A stretch of DNA of 64,000 bases, from positions 2,108,001-2,172,000 of the forward strand of contig RCSZ01000002.1 of NCBI GenBank assembly GCA_014898425.1, given 5' to 3'. Positions 34,907 to 48,150 of the stretch are shown here, in pieces. Numbering within the stretch: position 1 is the first letter of the stretch; the number at the start of each line of letters is the position of its first letter. The DNA is from Botryotinia globosa (taxonomy: Eukaryota > Ascomycota > Leotiomycetes > Helotiales > Sclerotiniaceae). Under the pieces are notes generated by a model. It was not told the DNA's origin and did not search any database. It saw only the letters and a program-made list of their open reading frames with translations. The position numbers and the translations under genes were made by a program.

Positions 34907-36513
34907 ATGGCCTTCACAATTGGAAAGGAAAGGACAACTAATGCTACAGCTATAGATTCGAATAACACCAAAATCGCAGTGACCTCAGGATGGACTCAAA
35001 GCCCAGATGGACGAGGTAGCTTTGACATACTTTGTAATTGTGCCTCTGTTATGATATTATGCTCCTGGTCGATACTCTCCACTGTTTAAATCTTCCTGCT
35101 CCTGGCGAATCTGTTTTTGTGGGTATCTGTCGGCGATTGTGGCTCACGGCTCTCGGTTTCCTTGGCCCCGAATTCATCCTGCAAGCAGCAATTGGGCAAT
35201 GGGCAGCAGCTAGATAGTCAGTTAGGGAGTTTACAGATGCTGGGATCGAAGGGTGGGAAATGATACATGCCTTCTTCATAAATGCTGGAGGGTTTGTACT
35301 CAAGACTTCGGATCACCCGGATTATTTCGTCCTTTTGAACGCAAAGCAGTTGCTACAACTTGTTAAAAGCGAAAAAGTTCTCTTAGATTCGACAGAGAAC
35401 ATAGAAAAAACTGTCAAGGACCGGAATAAGACAGATGGTGTTCTTCTTGCCATCACGATCCTCCAAACGACCCGGTTCATGGTGAACTTTCTAACCCGGT
35501 TGATAGAACACCTACCAGTCACTGGACTGGAGATTACAACAGTGGCATTTATATTGTGCGCCTTGGGCACCTCTGTGTGTTGGTGGTATGAACCTGCAGA
35601 CGTAACTACCCCGATAATCATCCCATCTCAATTCACCATCGCTGAGATCCAAAATGGCGCTACAGTGACCAGACATGACCACTCACCTCTTGACTGTATC
35701 GTTCCACGCCAAGAGTGGCCATGGTCATGCTTCTGGCAACATTGGATCAACATCCTCCGGTGGATGAGAATCGAGAAAGTCCTCTTTGCCGAGTACGCGA
35801 ATGAAGCCGGCGACGGCACTTATATCACGAGAATTGAGAATACATATTGGTATGAACTACACGGGGGCTATATGTCGACTTTTGAATTAATGTCTATCAG
35901 CTATCCTGTCATTTTCTTGTCATCCTGGAACGAGACGTTCCCAACACATGTCGAACAATTGCTTTGACGCATCTGCGTTGCACTTGCAGCTACTATTGTT
36001 ATATATTTTGCTATAGTGGTGGTATGGTGTTCCGAATCAGAAGATGAAAGAAGAGTCCGGCGAGAAATCTGGGACCAGAAGGCTGCAAGACGACAAAGAG
36101 TCTCTTCTGAAAAGTTACATGGCGCATCTCGATTCAATCAACTCTTAAACAAGACCACAAGTTTCCAGTGGTGGTATAATTCCAGTGCCAAAATAATCAA
36201 CAATTCCAAAACAAATGATCCTTTAATTGACGTCAACCCGAAAGCTCAACTAAGCATGTATATTTGCGCGTTTATATATTGTTGTGACAGGACATATCTT
36301 TACATAGCGGATTTGACGCAATTGAGGTCGATGCCCAAAGGCGCATACGAAACTTCGTTGATCGCTGGCGATCCAGATTATATACCTCTGCATTTAATTT
36401 CCGTCTTTCGTGGCGCTGTTCGAAAGTTACCATTGTGGAATGGAATGAAGTATTCCCATGAAAGCTGGTTTGGTATGTTTGAAAGAATGATGTTGTGGAT
36501 ACTATTTAACTAA
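34907..36513 (+). pseudogene. Broken multi-pass fungal membrane protein (uncharacterised family)
   Basis: Resembles a large family of uncharacterised ascomycete membrane proteins. The usual opening GWTQSPDGRGSFDIL is present, then a helix ending MILCSWS. A frameshift near 35080 is needed to reach LNLPAPGESVFVGICRR and LTALGFLGPEFILQAAIGQW. An in-frame TAG at 35215-35217 interrupts this part. The longest intact piece (to 35964) holds WEMIHAFFINAGGFVLKT, KQLLQLV, DGVLLAITILQT, the hydrophobic helix FILCALGTSVCWWYEPADV and a cytoplasmic loop. An in-frame TGA at 35965-35967 falls where WRIC would be expected. The same frame then continues through a basic segment (RRVRREIWDQKAARRQR) and ADLTQLRSMPKGAYET to a normal-looking end at 36513. 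With three lesions, no function is expected. Confidence 0.8.
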
Positions 36514-37665
36514 GGGCACGGAATAGTCTTGTTAGATATCTAATTATTTTTGGGATGAGAGATGATGAGATCGATAGAATATCATCTGATACCTAAACAC
36601 ACCAAGACTTCTCAGATTGTTGATTTTCAAGCGTTTCTTACAAAAAGGAAATTTCGAGAAATCTTAACATTTGAGATTACTCAAATTTTTAGGAATCTTT
36701 CAGTGAAAACTTGAAGTTCTTGTGATGCTGGATCTCTCAAAACGATCGTTCATTCAAAAATTTCACTTAATATAAAGGGAGTGATTAAGACGGAATATGC
36801 TAACCATACACGCATGATTGTTCCATGATAGCCCCTTGAATATACCTATATTATATATTAACCGAGACTAATACAATTTTGTCGGCAGATTCATTTATTT
36901 TATCACTTGAGGTCGCAATAATCATTTTGATGTTTGTCCAAGTAAATTGATTATTACGGAGAGAGTGACTTTTCAGTTTGATTTTGGAAGTGGAAAAAAA
37001 GTACTTGAATGATAGTAGTAGCTTGAATTGAGGAGCTGTATTTATTATATAGTCACATACTATCGCCAGATTCTCCAAGCCGTTATTGTTGTATTGAAGT
37101 ATATGTAATCAATTCGAGATTGTCTAACTTATTTTTACATGAAAAATCCAACAGTTTACAAAGTCCTGACTTGACTGAAGTCGTTGCTAAATCGAAATTG
37201 AAGAAAAACTTCTGGATATCCAACCGGAAAACAGAGAAATTGGCACTCTTGTCTGATATGAGTAACAGCAAGCTCCTGATTGTCCAAGTCAATTACAAAC
37301 AACCAACATGATTTCGTCCGAAGGAATCAACAGTCTTACAAAATGAATATTTTCCCAAAATTTGACTGAGCCATTTCACAGATTACGAGGCTGTACAGCC
37401 TTGAGGCACGATGAAGATACAAATTTCTCAAGGAAGCTGACTTGTTATTAGAAAAGCTGCGAGGCTAGAGCCTTGCATGCTTGAAAATAACTAATCCAAA
37501 GGCAGAAATCCATTATGCTCTATAAATCTGATTTTTTGGGGGCCAGAGTTCTACTTTGAAATCAATTTAATAATCCAATCCACCGATGCGCACCCAAATA
37601 ATGGACTGCACCTTCCACCATACACCAATGACTCCACCCTGCCCCCTACCTCCCGAACTATCCAA
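36514..37665. other. AT-rich intergenic region
   Basis: No gene. Two opposed short frames at 37083-37311 are shadows of each other in AT-rich DNA. Confidence 0.4.
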
Positions 37666-38647
37666 TCAATTACATCCATTTCTCACCGTCGCCATAGCCG
37701 ACCAGATAAGCAACCAAATCAGTAGCCCCAAGAAAGCAGCTTGCGCGGCATATACCCACCATTTGTAGGCATGAATCCGCGACGGTTCATCCCTCTTCTC
37801 TCGAAGGATTGTCGCGAAGCAGAGGATCGAGACCAAGGTAAACGCAATGAAGAAGGCAGTGATTACAATAGAGGCCTGCCAGGCACTGCATCCCGGGTCT
37901 CGCTTCTCATGCTGATGAGATCCAACGGCACGACGCTTTAGGAATCCGAAAGATGTGAATAGACCGTTAGGCTTATTGCGGATCGCCGGTGAGGAGGTTG
38001 AAGTCGGGGATATAGTTGGAGCGGATGATGTGGCAGAAGCTATAACACCAACAGTGCAGGGAGTAAAGGCATCCTGGGCAGAAATGTGGCAGAGGCCAGT
38101 AGCAAGAGTCGTGGATAGAGTTGAGATCGTTGTAATGGCAGTGGTTGAAAATATCTCTGTTGTCAAAATTGTGGACGTTAGAAAAGCCGTGGTTGCAACA
38201 GCTGTCGTTGTGGAGAGTTCAGTTGATAAGATTGTAGACGTGAGAGAAGCCGTAGAAGTGACGTTAAGAGTGACTACAGCAGTGCTTGTGCTCTGAGGAA
38301 GGATAGTAGTAGCGACGACGTTGGTGTAAGAGACGTATACGATGGAAGTAGAGTATACGGTTGATTTTGCCCGTTCCAGGTCGACAAACCCGCCAGCGCC
38401 AGTGGATACAGAGGGATGAGGGAGAGTTTCGACCATGGAGGATAGGTCTGAGCCGAACGAGCCAGCAATAGTTTGGGCGGTGTTTAGAGCACCAGCGGAG
38501 ATAGCAGAGAGGGGAACAGTATCTAGATCAATGTCAACGACTATGGTTCAAAGCATAGAAAGCTGAATATAGGACAGAGGGAACCTTACCTTGAGCAAGA
38601 GTCAAGACGAACATTAAGAACAAGAGCAAAAGCGTATAGATATCCAT
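37666..38647 (-). CDS. Ser/Thr-rich secretory-pathway protein with two membrane segments, 310 aa
   Basis: Unrecognised. Two exons: 38647-38590 and 38540-37666, joined across a 49-nt intron (GTAAGG donor, CCATAG acceptor); the total is 311 codons. Exon 1 encodes a signal peptide (MDIYTLLLLFLMFVLTLAQ). Residues ~70-200 are an exceptionally Thr/Ser-rich, mucin-like ectodomain with repeated TSTILSTELSTTTAV-like units, likely O-glycosylated. After a basic, cysteine-containing linker come two hydrophobic helices, about residues 242-265 and 282-303. These are separated by a charged loop, so both ends of the mature protein would face the same side. Architecture suggests a cell-surface or cell-wall-sensing protein, but there is no WSC or GPI signal. 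It stands alone. Confidence 0.75.
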
Positions 38648-41600
38648 CTTGATGTTGCTTTGGAAGCTAGATTAGTATGGTAATCTAAGATTGGAGATCC
38701 ACTGGGAGGACAATAAGATATACCGTTGGGAAAACTTTGTCCTGGCAGGAAAGGAAAGAAAGACACTTACGAGACGAAAGATAAGCCAGAATGGGGTTAT
38801 AGAGCTTAAAGAGTGATTTGAAGAACTCTGAGTGTGAATCAGAGGTGCCTATAACGTTGATAAATGGTTCAGAACAACGCGAAAATTGATTTTAAAGAAC
38901 GGTTTTCGTTATGAAAGTCTGTGAGGTTGGGGAGAGGAGTCTGAATTGAATTGTACGTATTGTACGTAATTCAAAATCTCAAAGAAGCTTTTACGTAACG
39001 GCTCAGAGGTGTGAATTGAGCTTGTGGGTATTTATTGCAGGCTATAGGAAGTTGCAGTTATGTAAGAGGCAACTTTAAATTGATGGTAATAAAATATCTT
39101 GGTAGCAAGAGGTCTTCTGGCTTGGTGTGCGCGTTGTGGTTGTCGAAGATTAAAAAGTTTGTCAGGAAATGAGAGGGAAGTTTTTAAACAGAGAAGACCT
39201 TGAAACCACTCAAAACGTATCATTGTGCTCTTTCGAGGAACAAGCGAGCGTATCAGAGGAATATTTCGATCAAAGCTCCCAGTAAATTGAATACCTTTCA
39301 GTTCGCGCAGCAGTGAATGACACGATCGCTGAGCACGATTGCCGACATGCCGATCGTAGTGAGTAAGATAAATCGGAGAGTAGAGCAATAGTCTGATGAT
39401 AGATAAGATCAAACCGTTCGAGGCTCATGGCTTGTGGATGCTTGTTTATGACTTGGAAAGTATGCAAGGAATGACCAAGCCGATGGATTTTGCGACTCTG
39501 ACTCGAGATGCAAGGGCCAAACTGATGTGTCTTAATGAGTAAGCCTTTGAACTCCATCGACTCCTTTACAAGTTCCTAGTCCGAAGTGGCAACGCTGAAA
39601 CTGGCCCCAAGTATTATAGGCCAAGCTTTCACGATGTATAATGGAAATCCAAGAAGCTCGTAAGTCTCTTGAATGACCCACCTCAAAGCACATCTCGACG
39701 CCAAAGCCCTGAATACAAGAATTTTCGGAGATCTCAACCTCTAGGTCAGCGCAGCTTGACGTTATGTTGTTCTTTCAACTGCCCGAATGAAAGATTGGGA
39801 GACAAGTAAGCATGGACTCTGGGCATGCCTTCGAATAAGATGCAACGTTGAGCTACTTTGCCAATGCAGAAATAATCGGTCAATACGAACATGTGCCAAA
39901 CAGTCGAGACGCCCCTCGCTTTCGTGTCAAGTATACGAATATATCTTATCTTTCAAAACCTCATCAACGTCAAAATGCTATAAAAAACATCAAAAAACAT
40001 CAAAAAACAAACGCTGGCATATTTCCGAAACTTTGAGGCTCTCCAGAGACTCTTCATTCCACAACTATTGCCAGCGAGCTTCCGTCATCAAGCTTTGCCA
40101 TCCGACTTTTCACAAGAGCTGGACCTGACCTCAAAGCTTGAACAGCAGAGAATGATACTATACTGAGCATCCGCCAGTGACTCTTCGAGAAAGAATCAAA
40201 CGATCCTGATATGGTTCAACTGTGGTCTGTTTAAGCCAAATGATGGCTCTGTAGCCACCCGTTACCGACGACAAATCTTTTCGCAGAGTGATGAGTCTGA
40301 AACTAGAATATCAGCAGAAGAAATTTCATATATATGGCATAGAAAATAGCGTTCAACAAGAAAGGGCATCGAAATTGAACATCGAAAGCTCGCCGGATGG
40401 CTCACATCCTCGAACCAGAACATAGAGCAAGCATTTTTAACATATCGATCGTCTAGTCAATGCATCCAGATTTAAGACGCAGACTGGACAGGAACAGAAC
40501 TGTCGCCAAACATCGGCATGACCCCAGTGTGTACCACTCCCCTTGGAGAGTACGGAGTGATTCAGAGGAAGCTGTGCAGACTGGTTAACGTAGTTACACA
40601 CACACCGACCTGTAACTATAATTTCCAGCGGAGCTTTCGTCTTGGTTAACGAAAAATTCACGAGATCATTTAACGAGTATTCAGGCGAAATTGTGATACT
40701 ACTATACTCAAAAGGTTGAAATTTCAAGGGTCTCCAATGCCAGAATGCATATCAAGGGCTATCATTTTTCTGTGAAAGCCTGTTTGTTCCTGGCTTGAAA
40801 ACGTGGCTCCAAACATCGCATGGCAGAACTAGACACTTGTCTATTACCACACCTTGGATGTGCAATGAAACTTCCATTGAGCAATAGTTTTGGTAGCATC
40901 CCAGAGGCTTTACTTTGATTTTCTTTTACAGGAATATTCTGGATGGTTTTCAAGCTCGGAACACGGCTTTTCTTCGGAAGAGATGGCAGTCATGGGCAGT
41001 GATGGCTCGAGCGTCTTTCATCACCACTCAATTACCTGAAGGACAAGTGAGATCACCAGATTCAAAGGCTAATAAGCTTACCTTTGAGAGCTCAAGGATA
41101 GCAATCTATATGGAGATGGCAGTAGTTCAATGCAGCTCTGAGACTCTTTTGAGTACAAGTTCTTTGCTCAACAAAAAGCTCCAGCATTCTACACTGACTA
41201 GCAATTACTCACCAACACAAGATAGAAAGGAGACTGTAAAGGTCTTAAGCCACCAAAGATGGCTGAATGATGAGTGAGCTGTGGTCAAACTTGTCAAATG
41301 ATATAGCATTAGATATGAGATGTTTGAATGTGAGACAGAAGATGTTGACGAATGTGTTAGAGGATCAACACTTGTGCTTGAGCCTGAATGTTGTATCTCA
41401 TCGTTTTCATAGAATTTTAGTCTTTTACATGTTCTTTTCTGATTCTTATATCCATCTTGTACTGGGAGCAAAGAAATTATATCACTATCAAAAATCATAG
41501 TGAGACTTTTCTAGCATCCTCACATTTAAGCGCTATTTAACTTCCTCATGACCTGCCTGCACCGCACCGCACTGCGTAAGCGCATTTTCGCGTTTGCTTT

Positions 41601-41961
41601 CGGTTGAACCTCGGACGGATATATGTCATAGACATCCTCAACTTTCATTATCTTCTGGTAAAACGTACTCACTACCTTTCCCTTCCCTCCAGTCTATTAC
41701 ATTACACATCATTCTCTCACACATTCAAACAATGGCCTGGCCATATCCTTGAAATAACTATTTCATGTAGCTCATGGAAGTTACAACAACAAAATTCACG
41801 TTCGGACGAAATTCTTAATACACAACAATTATAGGGTGGCGGATACAGATCGCAAACCTCTAACAATACTTTCTCCACAAACCGTACAGGTGCTGGTAAA
41901 TTCGACAGAAAAGTAACACTGAGAAGTGCAGGTTTCCTGTTCACAATAGACAATAAGAAAT
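38648..41961. other. 3.3-kb region without a supportable gene
   Basis: Open frames are short and overlap on both strands. A small ACATCAAAAA repeat lies at about 39987-40007. The last ~350 bp (CT-rich, then CAAT-rich) probably serve as promoter and leader of the BTB-like gene. Confidence 0.45.
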
Positions 41962-43482
41962 ATGGCTACGACCACCGATGCTGCCGCTGTAGAAGTGGCA
42001 GAGAGTATACAGGTCGATGGAGCGGAACACGAGATAGTTGATATTGGAACTGGTGGAGATGTCATCCTCGAAGTTCTCTTTGAGAATACGAAAGCTTGCA
42101 CAAAATCGATACCGAACGAGACGATTCAAAAGCTACGCAACTCAAAACTGCCGTTTCCTTCAGCACGAGTGTTTTACCGTGTCCGCCTTGATACTTTGAA
42201 GAAACACTCAAAATACTTCGAACATCTTCTTGGTTCAGATACATTTGGAGAAGGTCGGGCTATATCCGCCAGGTTTGCAGAGTTGTCCCTTTCGAGCAAA
42301 GATCCTTCAGAGCTACCAGCAGGAGAACTCCCTCGAATACAAATAACAGATGAAGATGATGCAACGAGAACCATCGGGAGAGAGGCAGTTTTCAAGGATA
42401 TGCTCAGGATCATTCATGGCACAGCGCACTCTAGCAAGTATATCACTCTTCTCTACATTTCAATTTTGGTAGTTATGGCAGATAGGTATGATTGCATGAC
42501 TATGATCGCGCGATACGTTGCGGGGAAATTCTCGAGCTTCAAATATCCACCAACTCTAGACAAAACATCGGAAGAAGTTGTGCGACAGAAGATACTGATA
42601 TTCTACCATACGAATCAAGCGTTGCGCTTGTCCGCAGCGACGAAGGAGCTCATTCTTCGCGGCTCATCTCGTTGGTCAATATATGAAGAGACAGATTCTG
42701 AATTTCTAGCGGCTTGGTGGGATCTGCCAGAAGGTTTAGAAGGTGATTGATAGGTCACAACTTACCAATTTCAACGTAGCTAATTATTTGCAGATGAGCT
42801 TTCATATCGTCGACAACGGATAATTTTGACGATATCTTCCCTCCAAACACATTTTCTTTCTCTGTATACATCTCGAACACGTCAATGTAAATTAGGCTAT
42901 GATTCGTCAGCCGCCTGCGATTCCTTTCAGCTCGGTGAAATGGTGAAGTTCATGACGAGAAGAAACCTTATCTCGCTCATGCCATATCAAGCAGTCCCTC
43001 CCGATGACCCCGAATTTATTTGGCCCGAAGCATATACTGGAGATATCGAGCTGCTTATTGCATTATTGCGAGAATGTCCAAGTTATCAAATTGATAAGAA
43101 TCATGGGCATTGTGGTTTACGTAATAAATTACTTCCTGCTCTGAGCTACATCAAAGATTGTATTGATGGTGGCATTGGCATTAAAACCAAATTCTGGAAA
43201 ACAGAAAGATCGAGTCAAACCTGGATCCCTAGCCCGTCGACAAATAATAGCAACAAGAAGGCATTTGTTGTAGGAGGCAAAGCAGTAGGAGACGACAGGC
43301 CAGAAAACTTTTTCGATTTTAAAAGCTTGAATAGTCAGGATCTTACGTCTGGCGGAAGATCACTCGGTGTAGACAAAGCAGCGAAAAAATTGTTTCTAGC
43401 CGACAAGTGGGATTGGATAAGGGAAGTAGAAACGGAAAAGGAGAAAGAGAGGATGTCAAAGTCTTCGTATTTTAGATTCTGA
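41962..43482 (+). CDS. BTB/POZ-like hypothetical protein, 489 aa
   Basis: Two exons, 41962-42742 and 42794-43482. The 51-nt intron (GTGATT donor, GCTAAT branch, TTGCAG acceptor) yields exactly 490 codons. The N-terminal half reads like the BTB-related proteins expanded in filamentous fungi. It has DVILEVLFE, then FYRVRLDTLKKHSKYFEHLLGS (the position where BTB proteins say they are 'not yet crossing a threshold' of exposed shell) followed by an acidic IQITDEDD. A helical FKDMLRIIHG...LLYISILVVMADRYDC segment comes next. The second exon is helical and ends in a charged Lys/Glu tail. It lacks kelch, MATH or DNA-binding repeats. A role as adaptor or regulator is possible but unproven. The BTB call rests on motif resemblance, not a scored match. 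Confidence 0.7.
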
Positions 43483-44692
43483 AGATCTAGACGCAGTTAC
43501 GACTAATAGGTATCTATACACGGAGAGTGTCGGTTCGAGATGATGTATCTTGTGCCGTATTCCGAATGACAGTCGGCAATCTCATGGGCTGCGAGCTTTG
43601 GAAATTATTATTCAGAAGGGGCCATACCAATTGAGTTATATCATACGGCCAACCTTGTGGACACAATGCCAATATCTGGGGTAGATCTCCATTCAAGCCC
43701 CCAAGAAGGTTAAAATAATTTAGATGCTAGTGCAAAAGCCTACCGCGAAAACCCAATTTTGAAACACCCTTTCCGTTTCACTAAAAGGCACGGCATCAAC
43801 GAATTGATCAATTAAAAAGGAGAACCTTGGAATCTTCTAGCCATAACAGAATAGATTAATTGAACAATACTACCTAACCTCACGAAAACACAAGCTTTCT
43901 GACACCCATGCAACTTGAAGGATCTTAACCGAGCCCCCTCACTTCCCAAAGGATCTTTTACCGCTGCCTTCTTTTGCCCTTGGTAACTTGAGAGATTATT
44001 TGGTACGTTCCGGGAATATTAGGTCTCGTCGTGATGGGGCTGTATGAACATGGAATAATTCGAGGTTTTTCTCCGCGTGGGGACTATGGATTGAGTGAAA
44101 TGACCGAAGTATTGATATTTAAATTCCTATGCTTTTCTATGGGACAGGTAGATGCTTGCAAGCTATCACAAAACAAACATACAAGAATCCATATAGAAGG
44201 TTTCATGTATAAACGTTCGGATATTAAATCTGAATATTTTCCCCACTTTACCCCTCTAGCGATAAAACGTTGACTGCGATTCGATAATTATTCCAAGGTC
44301 CCCTGTTTAAACAAAACACATCAGATCACAAATTAACGACCTTGGTGACAGTCATTTAGTGATTCGCATCATAATCACATAGTGTTCATCTGTTTACAGA
44401 CTTTGAGCGAAACGCTGAGTCCCGAAAAAGAAAAGTGTCATGAAATTAAAGTACAGAGAGGGTCCGGAGCATTGTTTACCATTAGGATAAGTTGTCAACT
44501 CTAAATGAGAGGGGGAATGAAGTTAATTGATCGATGAAGTGGAGCATCGTGAGATCTCGTCTCTTTGACTTTCTGAATAAATACTTCCTCCTCCCGATTT
44601 AAGCTTCCCTTTTTCTTACTCTTCCTTACCACTCTCACTAAAGTCATTCATTCATTCTTTTTTTCAGTCACTCTCTTTTTCCATTCTACGCT
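43483..44692. other. Intergenic region and GH5 promoter
   Basis: No gene. The right end contains a GAATAAATAC element near 44574 that could serve as a TATA box, then a CT-rich leader (44600-44690) directly before the GH5 start codon, as seen for highly expressed fungal secreted enzymes. Confidence 0.45.
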
Positions 44693-46050
44693 ATGCGTTT
44701 CACAAACTTTGTTTTGGCAGCTGGCCTTACAGCAACCGCATTCGCAGCTCCGGTAGCTGTTAGAGATGAGGATGATAGCTGTGTTGCTGATTACGATGAG
44801 ACCACTTCCGCTGCCGTTGTAGCTCAAACCACCCTGCCTTCTTCCTCCGCCGCTGTCATTGCCGCCACTTCAGTTGCACCATCAAGCAGTGCCGTCAAGA
44901 CCTCTGCCGCTGTCGTTGCTTCATCAGCCGCTGGTTCGGTTGTTGCTAGCTCTTCCGCCGCTTCGTCCGCTGCTGCAGTTGCTACCCCAGCCTCTTCCTC
45001 CCCAGCTGCCGCTTCTTCCGGTAAGGCTGCTGTTGCTGCCGCATCTAGCAGCGTAGCTGCTGGAAAGTTGCAATGGATCGGTGCCAGCGAGTCTGGAGCC
45101 GAGTTCGGTCAAACCAACCTCCCAGGTGTTGTTGAGAAAGATTACACCTTCCCAAACACCACCGCCATTCAAACTTTGATTGATGGTGGCATGAACATTT
45201 TCCGTGTTCCATTCCTTTTGGAGCGTATGGCCCAAAGCAGCATCACCGCTGACCTTGACGCCACCTACCTTGCTAGCTACAAGGAGGTCATCGATTACAT
45301 TACCGCTGCTGGTGCAAGCGCAGTCATGGAAGCCCACAACTATGGACGTTATGACTCCGCCATCATCACTTCCACCTCCGACTTCGGTGGTTTCTGGGGT
45401 AAACTCGCTACCGAGTTCGCCGATAACTCCAAGGTCATCTTTGACTGCAACAACGAGTTCCACGACGAGCCTACCCCTACCATCTACGCCGAGCTTAACC
45501 AAGCTTGTGTTACCGCTATCCGTGGCGCTGGTGCAAAATCCCAATACATCTTTGTTGAGGGTAAGTCATTCTCCGAACTTCTCTTAACATCTCAAAACTT
45601 TTTATACTAACATGTTAATTAGGAACTTCTTACACTGGTGCCTGGACCTGGGTTTCATCTGGAAACTCCGTTTCCATGTTGAACATCACCGATCCTGAAG
45701 ACAAGCTTGTCTACGAATTCCATCAATACCTCGACTCTGATGGATCCGGAACCTCTGCCACCTGTGTTAGCAGCACCATTGGTGCTGAGCGTATCGCCGA
45801 TGCTACCGCATGGCTCAAGACCAACAACCTCAAGGGTGTCATTGGAGAATTTGCTGGTGGTGTCAACGCTGACTGTGAATCCGCTATCTCTGGTATGTTG
45901 GATGCTTTGGCTGCCGATAACGAGCACTGGCTGGGTGCTTTGTGGTGGGGTGCTGGCCCATGGTGGGCTGATTACATCTACGCTTTCGAGCCACCTACCG
46001 GTGCTGCTTACGCCCAATACTTCGACACTCTTGTCAAGTACGTCGCATAA
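44693..46050 (+). CDS. Secreted GH5 glycoside hydrolase (endo-beta-1,4-glucanase type), 431 aa
   Basis: Predicted to cut beta-1,4-glucan in plant cell walls outside the cell. Two exons, 44693-45560 and 45623-46050. The 62-nt intron has a GTAAGT donor, TACTAAC branch and TTAG acceptor; the total is 432 codons. A signal peptide covers residues 1-18. A Ser/Ala/Val-rich linker of ~90 residues (about 35-123) follows. The catalytic barrel begins at KLQWIGASESGAEFG. MNIFRVPFLLERM and MEAHNYGRYD are typical GH5 subfamily 5 phrases. The acid/base is E255 in FDCNNEFHDE and the nucleophile is E365 in GVIGEFAGG; LWWGAGPWW closes the cleft. The linker normally connects a carbohydrate-binding module, but no CBM1 precedes it, only a short segment with one Cys. 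Codon use is strongly C-ending, consistent with high expression. Confidence 0.95.
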
Positions 46051-48150
46051 GCGTATGTAAATAAGGTGTATGAGTAGGGGTTGAACAAAAAGCCTATGGC
46101 TTAGGAAGTGGTTTCTGATTCGTCTTGTATATACGTATTAGCATGGGCCCTTTTAGAGGTGTTTGCTTAAAAGGGGTGTTTTAGTGGAAGACAAAAGGGC
46201 GCGGAATTAAATCTCAATCCGTTTCCAACTTTGAATATTTTGATCCAACCTTGTGATTCAATGTGTTTGTGCAACTAAGTCTTTCATCATGATTGCTGCT
46301 GTAGTATGACCAGACGATAAGCGAAACACCATTTATTTCAAGTTTGCAATCTCATGTGGTGTGGCACGCCAGTGGGTGTAAGGACTGACGGGACACTACG
46401 AATAATCGACTGGTAGATATCTTCTGATGTATCCGATTGTATATCTTAAAAATCGTAACAATTGTTTATTAGAAGTAGAACAATCAAAATGTGAAATTTG
46501 GTATCAAACAATTGAAGAATGGGGATCAGCCATCTACAACCACATGCGTTTGCCATGATACCTCACGTGGCGTAATCATATGATTTTCGATTTGACATAT
46601 AGTCAAAGAGTAGAACACCCATACATGCATCCGATTTAATAACTCCTTCACCCGTGGACCCCTCAAGTAAACGTGATTTTTGTGCCTCGTCAAATTCAGT
46701 CTAACAGGAAATTCGAAATTCAATCGAGATAGCTTCAAATTGAAGGATTTCCAGTTAAAAGATAAAATTTGTGTAAAAGTTCGTGAAACTAAAAAAGAAT
46801 GTCACATTCTAGAATCACGTTATCAATTTGAGTGCATAAAATAGAGTTCGCACTTCTTTTCGTTGCAGCTGTTCTTTCCCTGCCAATCACATTTCTCAAT
46901 CAGACTAGCGGCCCAGTTTTGCCTTTGCCTTTGTTTTGGAACGACATCAACTTTCCACACCCCAAGACATGGTCAAGCTACTCATAGAATCGCCATGGTG
47001 TTGGTACAAAGGTTAGTTAAAGCATCTAGCTACTTTGCGAGATTCTTCATTCGTGTAGATAATACATTGCAGTCACTCACGAGCCAAGCCTAGGTGATTT
47101 TCTGGGCATTTTTGCGGAGGAGGAAAGACCACGCGATTCTACAAATGAAAGTCAATTTTCCTTCCTCGGATCTAGCTCACTATCCGTTTACTTCGTTGAG
47201 GCTCGTGGCACTTGATGCTATTCACGACTCGTTTACAGGAGCAGTCAGGCCCTGGATACGGCGTGAAGCTTATAGAAACAGATTTTGATCAATGGTTTAA
47301 ATCATTGATTGGATTTCGAGCTGGCGTCTTACTCATGTGCCATTCACATGTTCTTCATGCCCGCTTTCAAGAGTAGTCATCTAAAATCTCTGAGTGTTGA
47401 ACCACAAGTGCTAGTTTGGATGCCACTTGTGTCTCTCTGTATTCTTTGCAGCTTTTCGTAGTATATGATTTATTACCGCAGTGCGAGCGAGCACGTAGAA
47501 AGAATCTGCTTCCATTGTTGCTTTTTTTTTCGTTTTGCTTTGACACGCTAAGCCCATACAATCTGAATATTCTTGTATTGTTCAATTGATTAATTGAATC
47601 TTCCTGCATGATGCAGAGGTCTATACACTGACGAGTAAACTGCCTCAGTGTGATAAAATTAAATACTGGGGAGTTGTAGCCAAAACACTTCTATATATAT
47701 TCAATAACTATGCATTGTTCTTGGTGGTGCATGACCACTCTCTCGCAAACCACACTTTCCACTAGTGCCGTAAGGTACCACCATTTGGTTGAGACAAATG
47801 ACATGCATGATACAACCCTTTCAAATGCTACGTTTGGCTGGTTGATCTTTAATTTTCTGACATCTTTTATGCGTGCAGTCAGTATTGTACAGTATGAGAT
47901 ATCTCAACCTTCCCTATTAGATCAATATGACGTCAAATTCTAGCTGACTACATCATTTTTGCAACACATTACACCTATCTCTTACTACTTAATGATAGAA
48001 CTCATCTGATAACGGTACCATTCAGCAATACTCTTGTACAAAAACGCCTTTCTATCTACTATTGCCTCTCATAATTCGCTAAATCCTCTCATCTTTCTCC
48101 CGAAACATCCATCCAAAAGCAAACAAGACAAATTCCTTCTTCACTGCAAA
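46051..48150. other. Intergenic region
   Basis: About 2.1 kb with no gene that I can support. Short frames on both strands have no motifs. Confidence 0.45.

Noticed and set aside
39787..41500. Cluster of 60-120-codon ORFs
   Set aside because: Overlapping on both strands, no recognisable domain, and no consistent splice path.
44924..45544. 206-codon minus-strand ORF
   Set aside because: It is a shadow antisense to the GH5 gene, caused by its third-position C bias.
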